A stretch of DNA of 20,416 bases, from positions 1 through 20,416 of the forward strand of contig CAZRVL010000034.1 in NCBI GenBank assembly GCA_964603455.1. The letters run 5' to 3'. The DNA comes from Flemingiibacterium sp964603455 (GTDB lineage Bacteria > Bacillota > Clostridia > Oscillospirales > CAG-272). Below the pieces are notes generated by a model. That model was not told the DNA's origin, did not search any database, and saw nothing but the letters and a program-made list of their open reading frames with translations. The translations under genes and the position numbers were made by a program. Shown piece by piece: positions 13,998 through 20,416 of the stretch (its first letter is position 1; the number at the start of each line of letters is the position of its first letter).

Positions 13998-14501
13998 ATG
14001 CGATTTATAATTTTTTCCGACTCGCACGGCTCGCTTTTCAATATGCGCGAAGCTTTGCGGCGGAATCTCAAGACTCAGCCCGATGGGATAATATTTCTCG
14101 GAGACGGGCTTAACAGTGCGAAGGATCTGGCGGCTGAGTCGGGTATACCGCTTTATGCGGTCGCCGGAAACTGCGATCTCGGTGTTGATGTCACAGATCA
14201 TTCTACATATGAGAAGCTGCTCGAATTTGACGGGCGGAAAATATTGATACTTCACGGTCACAAGTATATGGTGAAGTCCACCTCTGAGATCGTGAACAAG
14301 TATGCCATGTCGCGTGGTGCGGACGTTCTGCTTTACGGGCATACACATCGCCGTGTCGAGACTTCGGTAAAATACGATGATGGACGTGTTTTACATATTT
14401 TCAACCCCGGTAGCATAGCTCTGCCGCCTGATGGAGTAAATTCGTTTGGTATACTCGAAATTCGTGGTGGTGAAATATATCTTTCACACGGTGAGATATG
14501 A
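13998..14501 (+). CDS. YfcE/MJ0936-type metallophosphoesterase
   Basis: A 167-residue calcineurin-like phosphodiesterase with all metal-binding motifs: DSH (Asp8, His10), GD (Asp36), GNCD (Asn58), HGH (His86, His88) and GHTH (His115, His117). Length and motif order match the small YfcE class, which hydrolyses phosphodiesters with Mn2+ in vitro; natural substrates are generally unknown. I chose the ATG at 13998 because GGAGG lies 8 bases upstream and the catalytic domain begins there; the frame is open further upstream to 13737, but that part is antisense to the small-protein genes and has no similarity. A gene for a two-TM protein follows 24 bases later, probably in one operon. Confidence 0.92.
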   Translation: MRFIIFSDSHGSLFNMREALRRNLKTQPDGIIFLGDGLNSAKDLAAESGIPLYAVAGNCDLGVDVTDHSTYEKLLEFDGRKILILHGHKYMVKSTSEIVNKYAMSRGADVLLYGHTHRRVETSVKYDDGRVLHIFNPGSIALPPDGVNSFGILEIRGGEIYLSHGEI

Positions 14502-14525
14502 TTTAAGGAAAGGTCGTGATCGAAA

Positions 14526-15047
14526 ATGGTTTATTTGCCAAAGGAAAACGGAAAAGCTCGAAAGGTTTCGTTTGCCGTGATAGTTTTCGCGGTGCTTTTA
14601 TGGATGATCTCTGCGCTCGAATTTAAATTTCATGCGGTGGTTCAGGTCATCTCGGTCGGATTCATGGTCGTGGGCTTGCAGATACTTATACGATATGTTT
14701 TGTCGGCTTTTAGGTATGTGGTCGAATATTCGGACGATGGGTCTGCCGATCTGCTGATATTCAAAGGGCAGGGAAGCCGCGAGGCGAAGGTCTGTCATGT
14801 TGCACTCGACAGAGTGGTCGCGCTTTTCAAGCTGACTGATCTGCCGAAATTTCAGGAAAAGTACGGGACTACTGCAAACAGGTTCAATTATTGCCAGAAT
14901 ATGGGAAAGGATGTTCAATGGGTACTGCTTTTCCGAGATGGCGAACGGATAATCGAAGTTCGTTTTGAACCGGATGAGGCGATGATCGGCATGATAAATT
15001 CCACTATCGGTGTCGGTGAGCAGAGCGGACGTGGATTTGCAATGTAG
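14526..15047 (+). CDS. Two-TM membrane protein of unknown function
   Basis: A 173-residue protein with two predicted helices near the N-terminus (about residues 15-31, FAVIVFAVLLWMISALEF, and 36-58, AVVQVISVGFMVVGLQILIRYVL), a short turn between them and a cytoplasmic C-terminal domain of about 110 residues. That domain has alternating strands (VVEYSDDGSADLLIFKG, VCHVALDRVVALFKL, VQWVLLFRDGERIIEVRFEPDE) that could form a PH-like beta fold; this is a guess from pattern. I do not recognise the family. AAGGAAAGG lies upstream at a slightly long distance from the ATG. It follows the YfcE-type gene and precedes an AT-only inverted repeat at about 15054-15072 that may weakly terminate transcription. 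Confidence 0.78.
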   Translation: MVYLPKENGKARKVSFAVIVFAVLLWMISALEFKFHAVVQVISVGFMVVGLQILIRYVLSAFRYVVEYSDDGSADLLIFKGQGSREAKVCHVALDRVVALFKLTDLPKFQEKYGTTANRFNYCQNMGKDVQWVLLFRDGERIIEVRFEPDEAMIGMINSTIGVGEQSGRGFAM

Positions 15048-15083
15048 ACATCGAAAAAAATTGAATTTTTTTGAAAAAAGCTA

Positions 15084-15112
15084 TTGACATTTTCGACAAA
15101 ATGTGGTATTAT
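15084..15112 (+). promoter_or_regulatory. SigA-type promoter of the Gfo/Idh/MocA oxidoreductase
   Basis: -35 TTGACA (15084-15089) and -10 TATTAT (15107-15112) are 17 nt apart, with a TGG extended -10. The ATG is 50 bases downstream with AAGGAG in front. Confidence 0.88.
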
Positions 15113-15162
15113 TATAGATAGAAAAAACTGCGCCAGACGCAGGATATTTAAGGAGAAAAATC

Positions 15163-16278
15163 ATGGATAAGATCCGTATCGGTATAATCGGAACAGGTGG
15201 AATCGCTCATGCTCACATGGGTGCTTACCGTAATCGCAAGGACATCGAATTTGTTGCTTTCTGCGACATAATTCCCGGAAAGGCTGAAGCTTTCGCAAAG
15301 GAGTTCGGCATCGAGGGCGTTAAATTTTACGAGAGCCACGAGGAGATGCTCGATAAGGAGCAGCTCGATGGTGTATCTGTCTGCACCTACAACCGTCAGC
15401 ACTGTGCTCCGACACTTTACGCACTTAAGAAGGGCGTGAACGTTCTTCTCGAAAAGCCGTTCTCGGTAACTCTTGACGAGGCTGTTGAAATGTGCCGTGC
15501 AGAAAAAGAGAGCGGAAAGATCTTGACTGTCGGCTTCCAGCCCAGATTCGACAAGAATATGCAGCAGATCAAGCGTATCGTTGAATCCGGTGAGCTCGGT
15601 CAGGTATATTATATTCAGACCGGTGGTGGACGCAGACGCGGAATCCCGGCAGGCGGCCCCGGCTCGACCTTCATCAAGGATGAGACCGCAGGTGTCGGTG
15701 CGCTCGGCGACATCGGATGCTATTCGCTCGACATGGTTTTGAACGCAATTGGCTATCCGACTCCTCTCACTGTCAGCGGCTTCAAGTCCGATCTCTTCGG
15801 AAAGAACCCCGATACATACAGATACCGTCTTGGCGATCCGGAGGGAACTGCTGCGGCATTCGGCGTTGACGATTTCGCAGGTGCATTTATCCGTCTTGAG
15901 GGTGGCATTATGCTCGACTTCCGTATTTCCTGGGCTATGAACATGAATACTCCCGGTGACACGATCATTCTCGGTACTAAGGCAGGTCTACGCATTCCTT
16001 CGACCGACTGCTGGAATGGTTCGGTCGGCGGTCCGATGACTATTTACACCGAATCGGCAGGTCAGAGCGTTGAATATCAGGTTCCGATCCTTCGTGACAA
16101 CCCCAACGAGGGTAGCCTTTGGGATCGCAAGATCGGTTCGTTTATCGATGCTATCCGTAACGGCGGAAGTGCTCCTGTTCCGACCAGTCAGATCATCAAG
16201 AATCAGGCTATCATCGATGGAATCATGCGTTCGAGCGAGCTCGGTCGCGAAGTTGAGATCAACATTCCCGAAATCTAA
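15163..16278 (+). CDS. Gfo/Idh/MocA-family NAD(P)-dependent oxidoreductase
   Basis: A 371-residue soluble dehydrogenase. The Rossmann nucleotide loop is IGTGGIA (residues 9-15), the C-terminal edge of strand 2 carries CDI (34-36), and the signature EKP is at 97-99 (LLEKPFSVTLDEA). The later active-site stretch GALGDIGCYSLD (179-190) has Asp183 and Tyr187 where many family members have D..H; a Tyr there is typical of the glucose-fructose oxidoreductase/dihydrodiol dehydrogenase branch. It should oxidise or reduce a sugar, inositol or related hydroxyl compound, substrate unknown. It is monocistronic, with its own promoter, AAGGAG ribosome binding site and a strong terminator. Codon use looks more regular (CGT, GGT, CTC, AAG) than in the neighbours, which suggests high expression. 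Confidence 0.94.
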   Translation: MDKIRIGIIGTGGIAHAHMGAYRNRKDIEFVAFCDIIPGKAEAFAKEFGIEGVKFYESHEEMLDKEQLDGVSVCTYNRQHCAPTLYALKKGVNVLLEKPFSVTLDEAVEMCRAEKESGKILTVGFQPRFDKNMQQIKRIVESGELGQVYYIQTGGGRRRGIPAGGPGSTFIKDETAGVGALGDIGCYSLDMVLNAIGYPTPLTVSGFKSDLFGKNPDTYRYRLGDPEGTAAAFGVDDFAGAFIRLEGGIMLDFRISWAMNMNTPGDTIILGTKAGLRIPSTDCWNGSVGGPMTIYTESAGQSVEYQVPILRDNPNEGSLWDRKIGSFIDAIRNGGSAPVPTSQIIKNQAIIDGIMRSSELGREVEINIPEI

Positions 16279-16295
16279 GAGACTTTATTCCGGTC

Positions 16296-16326
16296 AAAGC
16301 CGGGTCAGATATGATCCGGCTTTTTT
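16296..16326 (+). terminator. Intrinsic terminator of the oxidoreductase gene
   Basis: A 12-bp stem (AAAGCCGGGTCA pairing with TGATCCGGCTTT, one G-U) closes a GATA tetraloop, followed by TTTTTT. It starts 17 bases after the stop codon. Confidence 0.93.
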
Positions 16327-16343
16327 CGGATTTTTATTGTGAA

Positions 16344-16949
16344 ATGTCGGTTTATTATATGTTCAACAAGCCGAAAAACTGCGTGACGGCGCGGCGTGAT
16401 GAGCTAAAAACAACGGTCATGGATTATTTCCCAGAGGAATGGCGTGATTTGCTGCACCCAGTCGGACGACTCGATATTGACACCGAAGGACTGCTCATCA
16501 TCACAGATGATGGAATGCTGGATTATCGTCTCATGCAGCCAAAGCATCATGTTGAAAAGAAATATTTATTCCACGCGCTTGGACATATTGATGAAAATAT
16601 GGCGCGTGAACTTGAATCGGGTATTGAACTTTACCATCAGGATCACATTTCCGCACCGGCGAGCTTTGAGCTTGTCGGTTATTCTACTGTTTGGGATGAG
16701 CGTGCGATGATACCGCAGCAGCATCGGTCGAAGTGGCTAAAAAATCCAAATGGTGATGTCACTATCGGTTATTTGACGATCACCGAGGGGAAAAAGCATC
16801 AGGTAAAGCTTATGATCAAGTCGGTCGGCTGCCGTGTTTTTGCCCTCAAACGGCTGCGTATTGGCGGACTTTGCTTGGATGAGTCGCTGAAACCCGGTGA
16901 ATGGCGCGAGTTGACCGAAGCAGAATTAGGCTTGTTATGTGGAAATTGA
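16344..16949 (+). CDS. RsuA/RluB/E/F-family rRNA pseudouridine synthase without S4 domain
   Basis: A protein of about 201 residues. It opens with YYMFNKPKNCVTAR (4-17), and has the catalytic motif GRLDIDTEGLLIITDDG (41-57) with nucleophilic Asp44. Then come KKYLFHALG and the C-terminal EGKKHQVKLMIKSVGCRVFALKRLRIGGL (about 153-181), where the family usually reads EGxxRQVRRM. There is no N-terminal S4 RNA-binding domain, so it resembles E. coli RluE in layout, not RsuA or RluB. It isomerises a uridine in rRNA. The start is uncertain: ATG at 16344 or 16359, neither with a good ribosome binding site, and just 17 bases separate the U-tract of the preceding terminator from the first. I see no promoter. 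The M18 peptidase gene follows after 30 bases. Confidence 0.88.
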   Translation: MSVYYMFNKPKNCVTARRDELKTTVMDYFPEEWRDLLHPVGRLDIDTEGLLIITDDGMLDYRLMQPKHHVEKKYLFHALGHIDENMARELESGIELYHQDHISAPASFELVGYSTVWDERAMIPQQHRSKWLKNPNGDVTIGYLTITEGKKHQVKLMIKSVGCRVFALKRLRIGGLCLDESLKPGEWRELTEAELGLLCGN

Positions 16950-16979
16950 GCAAAGATATTATTTAAAGGTGTTAAATAT

Positions 16980-18257
16980 ATGAATACAAATGAAAAGCTT
17001 TTTGAATTTATAAAATCATCACCGAGCTGCTTTCATGCAATTAAGAATGTTTCAGATCAGCTTGAAGCTTGCGGTGCAAAGCAACTTTATGAGAGCCGAA
17101 AATGGGATATAAAGCGCGGTGAAACTTGTTTCGTAACTCGAAATGGTTCTTCCTTGATAGCAGTTAAAATTCCGAAGGAAATAGATGGCGGATTTATGAT
17201 AACTGCGTCACATTCTGACTCTCCTACCTTCAAGGTCAAGGATATTCCCGAAATTTCGGGCGGAAATTATGTGAAGATAAACACCGAGCGGTATGGTGGA
17301 ATGATACTTGATTCATGGTTTGATCGCGTGCTTTCGATTGCCGGAAGAGTGCTTTTGAAAACCTCTGACGGAATAGTCAGCAGACTTGTTTTGGCTGACA
17401 AAATGGTTCTGATACCGCGAGTTGCCATTCATATGAATAATTCAAATGAAAAACTTGCAAATAATCCCGCTGTGGATCTTGTTCCGCTGTATGGCTCGGA
17501 GAACAATAAGGGCACATTTATGAAGAAGATCGCCGATAGTATCGGAGCTGATGAGAGCGACATTATCGGGCATGATCTTTATCTTGTCAATAGTCAAGAA
17601 CCGACTGCTTGGGGCGCGGAGGGTGAATTTATTTCTGCGCCGAAGCTCGATGATCTGCAATGTGCATTTTCGGCTGCTGAGGCATTCAAAGCTGCCGATG
17701 CTGAAAAATCCATATCTGTTCTGTTTATCGCGGACAACGAAGAGGTAGGCAGCGGCACGAAACAAGGCGCGGCATCGACTTTCCTATATGATGTCTTGTC
17801 AAGGATAGCGTCCGCGCTCGGATATGATGAAGAGGGCTTCAGATGTTTGGTCGCACGTTCGATGATGCTGTCAGTGGACAATGCACATGCAGTGCATCCA
17901 AACCATCCCGAATTTGCCGATCCGACTCACAGACCTGCTATGAACGGCGGAATAGTCATGAAGTACAATGCGGCACAAAAGTATACTACAGATGGAGTAT
18001 CTGCGGCGATATTCCGCGAAATATGCAAAAATGCTGATGTTCCGCTGCAAATATTCTGCAACCGTTCGGATATGCGAAATATTTCGAATACTCAGATCTC
18101 GATGAATGCAGTTGACATTGGTATCGCTCAGCTTGCTATGCACTCGTCGTATGAAACTGCCGGAGCAAAGGATACTGAGTACATGATTCGCGCTATGAGC
18201 GAATTTTACAGGACTTCACTCGATTTTGTCGGCGAAACTATTTCCATTTCTCGATAA
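16980..18257 (+). CDS. apeB: M18-family aminopeptidase (aspartyl aminopeptidase type)
   Basis: A 425-residue cytosolic zinc peptidase. Family blocks are clear: TASHSDSPTFKVK (75-87, His78 as metal ligand), GGMILDSWFDRVLSIAGRV near residue 110 with the conserved W-D-R, EFISAPKLDDLQCAFSA with the bridging Asp, ADNEEVGSGTKQGAAS with the catalytic Glu pair, SVDNAHAVHPNHPE, and HSSYETAGAKDTEYMIRA near the C-terminus with the last His ligand. It removes N-terminal residues from peptides, often Asp or Glu. The ATG has AAAGGTG upstream. It follows the pseudouridine synthase gene by 30 bases and is closed by the hairpin at 18278. With the M24B peptidase it makes two aminopeptidases in this window. Confidence 0.95.
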   Translation: MNTNEKLFEFIKSSPSCFHAIKNVSDQLEACGAKQLYESRKWDIKRGETCFVTRNGSSLIAVKIPKEIDGGFMITASHSDSPTFKVKDIPEISGGNYVKINTERYGGMILDSWFDRVLSIAGRVLLKTSDGIVSRLVLADKMVLIPRVAIHMNNSNEKLANNPAVDLVPLYGSENNKGTFMKKIADSIGADESDIIGHDLYLVNSQEPTAWGAEGEFISAPKLDDLQCAFSAAEAFKAADAEKSISVLFIADNEEVGSGTKQGAASTFLYDVLSRIASALGYDEEGFRCLVARSMMLSVDNAHAVHPNHPEFADPTHRPAMNGGIVMKYNAAQKYTTDGVSAAIFREICKNADVPLQIFCNRSDMRNISNTQISMNAVDIGIAQLAMHSSYETAGAKDTEYMIRAMSEFYRTSLDFVGETISISR

Positions 18258-18277
18258 AAACAGCCAAAAGTAAAGAC

Positions 18278-18310
18278 GCATACGATATGAATCACAATCA
18301 TATCGTATGC
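18278..18310. terminator. Bidirectional intrinsic terminator between apeB and the sigma/anti-sigma operon
   Basis: A perfect 13-bp stem (GCATACGATATGA/TCATATCGTATGC) with a 7-nt loop lies between two convergent genes. On the plus strand it is followed by ATTTTATTTT, on the minus strand by GTCTTTACTTTT, so it can end both transcripts. Confidence 0.88.
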
Positions 18311-18318
18311 ATTTTATT

Positions 18319-18873
18319 TTAACTTTGATATTGGTGCTTGAAGATTTCAGCTTCGACTTGATTCAAATATGTCTGATTGAATTCAACAGTTAGCGATTTA
18401 TTTGAGATCGTGTCGGTGAAGTCAAAGCTAAAATCGCCGATCTCATCGGAATTTGTGTATATGAGCAGGTAGACTGTCCATGCTTCTTCGGAATTTATCG
18501 TGAGATCTGATGTGTCGAAACCGTATGACTCGATATTTTCAGCCCACGGGATGTCATAAGAGAGCCTTGCGCTGCCTTTTCCGCGAAATTCATACAGAAT
18601 TATTTTTTCGAAGCAAGTTTCTTCTGTGGCGATGGATTGAGTTTCTTGTACTTGCTCGAAGTGTTCGTTATCAGCGGATTCGGTGGATTTGCCTGAAAGA
18701 TCTGACATGATATTCACTATCGGCAGGGCACATATCAGGATGACAATTGCCGCCGCAAGCTGAATTTTGCGAGAACCGAGCCTTTTTACTTTCTTGAAAT
18801 CATAATCTTCGGCAAAATCGATGATTTTTTCGTCTATCCTACCGATGGCATCGAATAGATCATTTGCGTTCAT
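18319..18873 (-). CDS. Putative anti-sigma factor / membrane partner of the ECF sigma factor
   Basis: A 184-residue protein with a cytoplasmic N-terminal region of about 35 residues (MNANDLFDAIGRIDEKIIDFAEDYDF), one helix at about 37-57 (IQLAAAIVILICALPIVNIM) and an exported domain. Its ATG overlaps the stop of the sigma gene (ATGA, four bases shared), the usual arrangement for an ECF sigma and its anti-sigma. The N-terminal DLFDAIGxIDEKxI pattern resembles that in clostridial proteins encoded beside such sigma factors. No zinc-binding HxxxCxxC (ZAS) motif is present. The exported part has no recognised domain. The role of binding the sigma factor is inferred from position and topology. A GAGGG site lies about 10 bases upstream. 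The transcript ends at the hairpin at 18278. Confidence 0.8.
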   Translation of the reverse strand: MNANDLFDAIGRIDEKIIDFAEDYDFKKVKRLGSRKIQLAAAIVILICALPIVNIMSDLSGKSTESADNEHFEQVQETQSIATEETCFEKIILYEFRGKGSARLSYDIPWAENIESYGFDTSDLTINSEEAWTVYLLIYTNSDEIGDFSFDFTDTISNKSLTVEFNQTYLNQVEAEIFKHQYQS

Positions 18874-19418
18874 AAGTTGAAGCCCTCACTTTCGAGCTTT
18901 ATTTTTAATTTATTTCTCAGCCTGAACATTTTTTGCGCGATACGATTTTCGCTTATTCCACAGAGATTTGCGAGAGTTTTCAGGTCATCTCCCGAAAAAT
19001 ATCTCCGCACGAACAGTACTCTATCTTCAGCTTTCAGCGAACCGAGCCATTCGTTTATCAGCTGTACGAGCTGCCGCTCATCGAAATCTCCGTAATGAAG
19101 CGGCTCGGGAATACATTCACCGAGTTCGGACAGCATTATAGCTGTTCCGCGTTTTGCAGCGTGCTCTTTCCGATAACGACTTATTGATAAATTGCGCGCT
19201 ATACATCCCAGAAATGCGCGGAGCGAAGCAGGTATCGTTGGTGGTATACTGTTCCATGCTTTCAAATAGGTATCGTTTACGCATTCCTCGGCATCCTCTG
19301 TGACGGATAGAATATTGTATGCGATCTTTTTACAGAATGCGCCATAGCTTTTATCGGTCTCAATCAGAGCCGTTTCGTCACGCGCAAGATACAGCTCTAT
19401 GATTTTTTCATCTGTCAT
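18870..19418 (-). CDS. ECF-type RNA polymerase sigma factor
   Basis: A 182-residue sigma factor. Region 2 runs from about residues 20-90 with GAFCKKIAYNILSVTEDAEECVNDTYLKAWNSIPP and AFLGCIARNLSISRYRKEHAAKR. Region 4 is at about 120-178, with EDRVLFVRRYFSGDDLKTLANLCGISENRIAQKMFRLRNKLK, a helix-turn-helix. It directs RNA polymerase to a small regulon, often under control of the adjacent membrane protein. I chose the ATG at 19418 because an AAAGGAGG site lies just upstream; an ATG 18 bases earlier would start inside that site. It diverges from metF. I see no clear autoregulated ECF promoter (GAAC...CGTC at 16-17 nt) upstream; the closest pair is spaced 24 nt and was rejected. Confidence 0.92.
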   Translation of the reverse strand: MTDEKIIELYLARDETALIETDKSYGAFCKKIAYNILSVTEDAEECVNDTYLKAWNSIPPTIPASLRAFLGCIARNLSISRYRKEHAAKRGTAIMLSELGECIPEPLHYGDFDERQLVQLINEWLGSLKAEDRVLFVRRYFSGDDLKTLANLCGISENRIAQKMFRLRNKLKIKLESEGFNL

Positions 19419-19501
19419 TCGAATTCCTCCTTTCATGATTTATGACGCAAATCGCATAGAAATATTATGCCGTTCTTTTGAAATTTTGCGAGACTTTACA
19501 C

Positions 19502-19530
19502 TTGATTTTTTTGAAAAAATGTGATATAAT
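19502..19530 (+). promoter_or_regulatory. SigA-type promoter of metF
   Basis: -35 TTGATT (19502-19507) and -10 TATAAT (19525-19530) are 17 nt apart, with a TGA extended -10. The ATG follows about 42 bases later, so the leader is too short for a SAM riboswitch. Confidence 0.88.
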
Positions 19531-19571
19531 TTTATTTATAGCATTTTATTTTTGAATTTTGGAGATTTTTT

Positions 19572-20416
19572 ATGAAAATAATTGATATTATTGAGGGCAG
19601 CGAACCGAGCCTTTCCTTCGAGGTCTTTCCGCCGAAGACAGATGACAATTTCGACAGCGTGCTTACGGCGGCTTCGAAAATCGCAGATCTGAATCCGAGC
19701 TACATGAGCGTTACATACGGCGCAGGCGGCGGCACATCCGGATACACTGCCGACATCGCTTCGAAGCTTCTTTCACGCGGTGTAACTCCGCTTGCGCATC
19801 TTTCCTGCATTTCTTCGACGCATTCTACAATTCGTGAACGCCTTGATGACCTCAGAGCACGTGGAATTGAAAATATTCTCGCACTGCGCGGCGATATTCC
19901 GAAGACCTTTGATTCTTCAACGCTCGAATATCATTATGCCAGCGAGTTGGTGGCTGAAATTCGCGATTACGGCGGATTTTGCATTGGCGGCGCGTGCTAT
20001 CCGGAATCGCATCCGAACAGCGCAAATTCTGTGGCGGACATTGAGGCTCTGCGAATCAAAGTCGAATGCGGCTGTCAGTTTTTGACTACTCAGATGTTTT
20101 TCGACAACAATATTCTATACAATTTCCTTTGGAGACTTCGCAAGGCGGGAGTCGATGTGCCGGTGGTTGCAGGTATCATGCCGGTCACGAATGCAAAGTC
20201 GATAAAACGTATCTGTGCGATCTCCGGAACTGCGCTTCCGCAGAGATTCATTCGTATCGTTGACAGATATGGTGACGATCCGGCGGCTATGCTTCAAGCA
20301 GGTATCGCATATGCGACTGAGCAGATCATAGACCTTTTTGCGAACGGGATAAATGCGGTGCATGTTTATTCGATGAACCGTCCCGAGGTCGCGGCGAAGA
20401 TCTATGATAATGTAAA
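19572..20416 (+). CDS. metF: 5,10-methylenetetrahydrofolate reductase (truncated by window edge)
   Basis: The frame runs 281 codons to the right edge without a stop; the family is about 290 residues, so nearly all is present. It reduces 5,10-CH2-THF to 5-CH3-THF with FAD, feeding methionine synthesis or, in acetogens, the methyl branch of the Wood-Ljungdahl pathway. Motifs: LSFEVFPPKTDDN (14-26, with the conserved catalytic Glu17), SVTYGAGGGT (46-55), LAHLSCISST (73-82), ILALRGDIP (101-109) with the FAD-contacting GD, GACYPESHPN (139-148), KVECGCQFLTTQMFFDN (about 163-179), and VAGIMPVT (199-206). GGAG lies 8 bases before the ATG. It is transcribed from its own promoter, divergent from the ECF sigma gene. 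No MetH-type or corrinoid partner is visible in this window, so its pathway role stays open. Confidence 0.95.
   Translation, partial: MKIIDIIEGSEPSLSFEVFPPKTDDNFDSVLTAASKIADLNPSYMSVTYGAGGGTSGYTADIASKLLSRGVTPLAHLSCISSTHSTIRERLDDLRARGIENILALRGDIPKTFDSSTLEYHYASELVAEIRDYGGFCIGGACYPESHPNSANSVADIEALRIKVECGCQFLTTQMFFDNNILYNFLWRLRKAGVDVPVVAGIMPVTNAKSIKRICAISGTALPQRFIRIVDRYGDDPAAMLQAGIAYATEQIIDLFANGINAVHVYSMNRPEVAAKIYDNV

Noticed and set aside
15054..15072. AT-only inverted repeat after the two-TM gene as a terminator
   Set aside because: The potential stem contains only A-T pairs with no GC base, so it would be too weak to call; it may be part of the upstream element of the next promoter.
19419..19500. 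Autoregulatory ECF promoter upstream of the sigma gene
   Set aside because: A GAAC and a CGTC occur on the minus strand but 24 nt apart, well outside the usual 16-17 nt spacing; the SigA-like CATAAT there also lacks a good -35.
19531..19571. Possible SAM (S-box) riboswitch before metF
   Set aside because: The predicted leader is only about 35 nt and has no aptamer core.
1..20416. Mobile elements, CRISPR arrays, tRNA or rRNA genes
   Set aside because: No transposase or integrase reading frame, regularly spaced repeats, tRNA cloverleaf or rRNA-like stretch was seen on either strand.

Overview
The window looks like ordinary chromosomal DNA from a Gram-positive, low-to-mid GC member of the Clostridia (Bacillota), most likely a gut Ruminococcus/Oscillospirales-type anaerobe. 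This is inferred from consensus SigA-type promoters with 17-nt spacers, strong AAGGAG/GGAGG ribosome binding sites, U-tailed intrinsic terminators, a glycine riboswitch, a TagO/WecA-type lipid-carrier transferase, an NSS and an AGCS amino-acid transporter, and the style of the small proteins. I see no phage, transposase, CRISPR, tRNA or rRNA signal.

Layout. 1-685 (-): start of a multipass membrane protein that runs off the left edge. 786-2416 (-): alanine/glycine:sodium symporter behind its own promoter and a single-aptamer glycine riboswitch. 2482-3937 (-): neurotransmitter:sodium-symporter-family transporter with its own promoter. 3958-6682 (-): a three-gene operon (acyl-CoA/acyl-ACP ligase, acyl carrier protein, HD-domain hydrolase) between a consensus promoter and a strong terminator. 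6765-9338 (-): a membrane-anchored unknown protein followed by a long-form Xaa-Pro aminopeptidase. 9437-10672 (+): PLP aminotransferase and terminator. 10933-13012 (+): TagO/WecA-like transferase overlapping a membrane-anchored unknown protein. 13009-13929 (-): three small uncharacterised genes packed as an operon; the last one's stop codon overlaps that of the convergent gene. 13998-15047 (+): YfcE-type phosphoesterase and a two-TM unknown protein. 15084-16326 (+): Gfo/Idh/MocA oxidoreductase with promoter and terminator. 16344-18310 (+): RsuA/RluE-type pseudouridine synthase, M18 aminopeptidase and a bidirectional terminator. 18319-19418 (-): ECF sigma factor with an overlapping putative anti-sigma gene. 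19502-20416 (+): metF, cut by the right edge.

How the genes fit together. A recurring theme is peptide and amino-acid use: two aminopeptidases, two Na+-coupled amino-acid transporters (one glycine-sensed) and an aminotransferase. Separate modules handle envelope biogenesis (TagO and partner), acyl activation (ligase + ACP + HD) and sigma-factor signalling.

The most notable patterns are: (i) six promoters that share spacer length, a TGn extended -10 and an A-rich spacer, three of them with a nearly identical 16-17-nt block overlapping the -35; (ii) the ligase/ACP/HD operon; (iii) the compact operon of three unknown small proteins; (iv) the singlet glycine riboswitch with no obvious expression platform. 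I did not find an unambiguous new system; the candidates are graded below.
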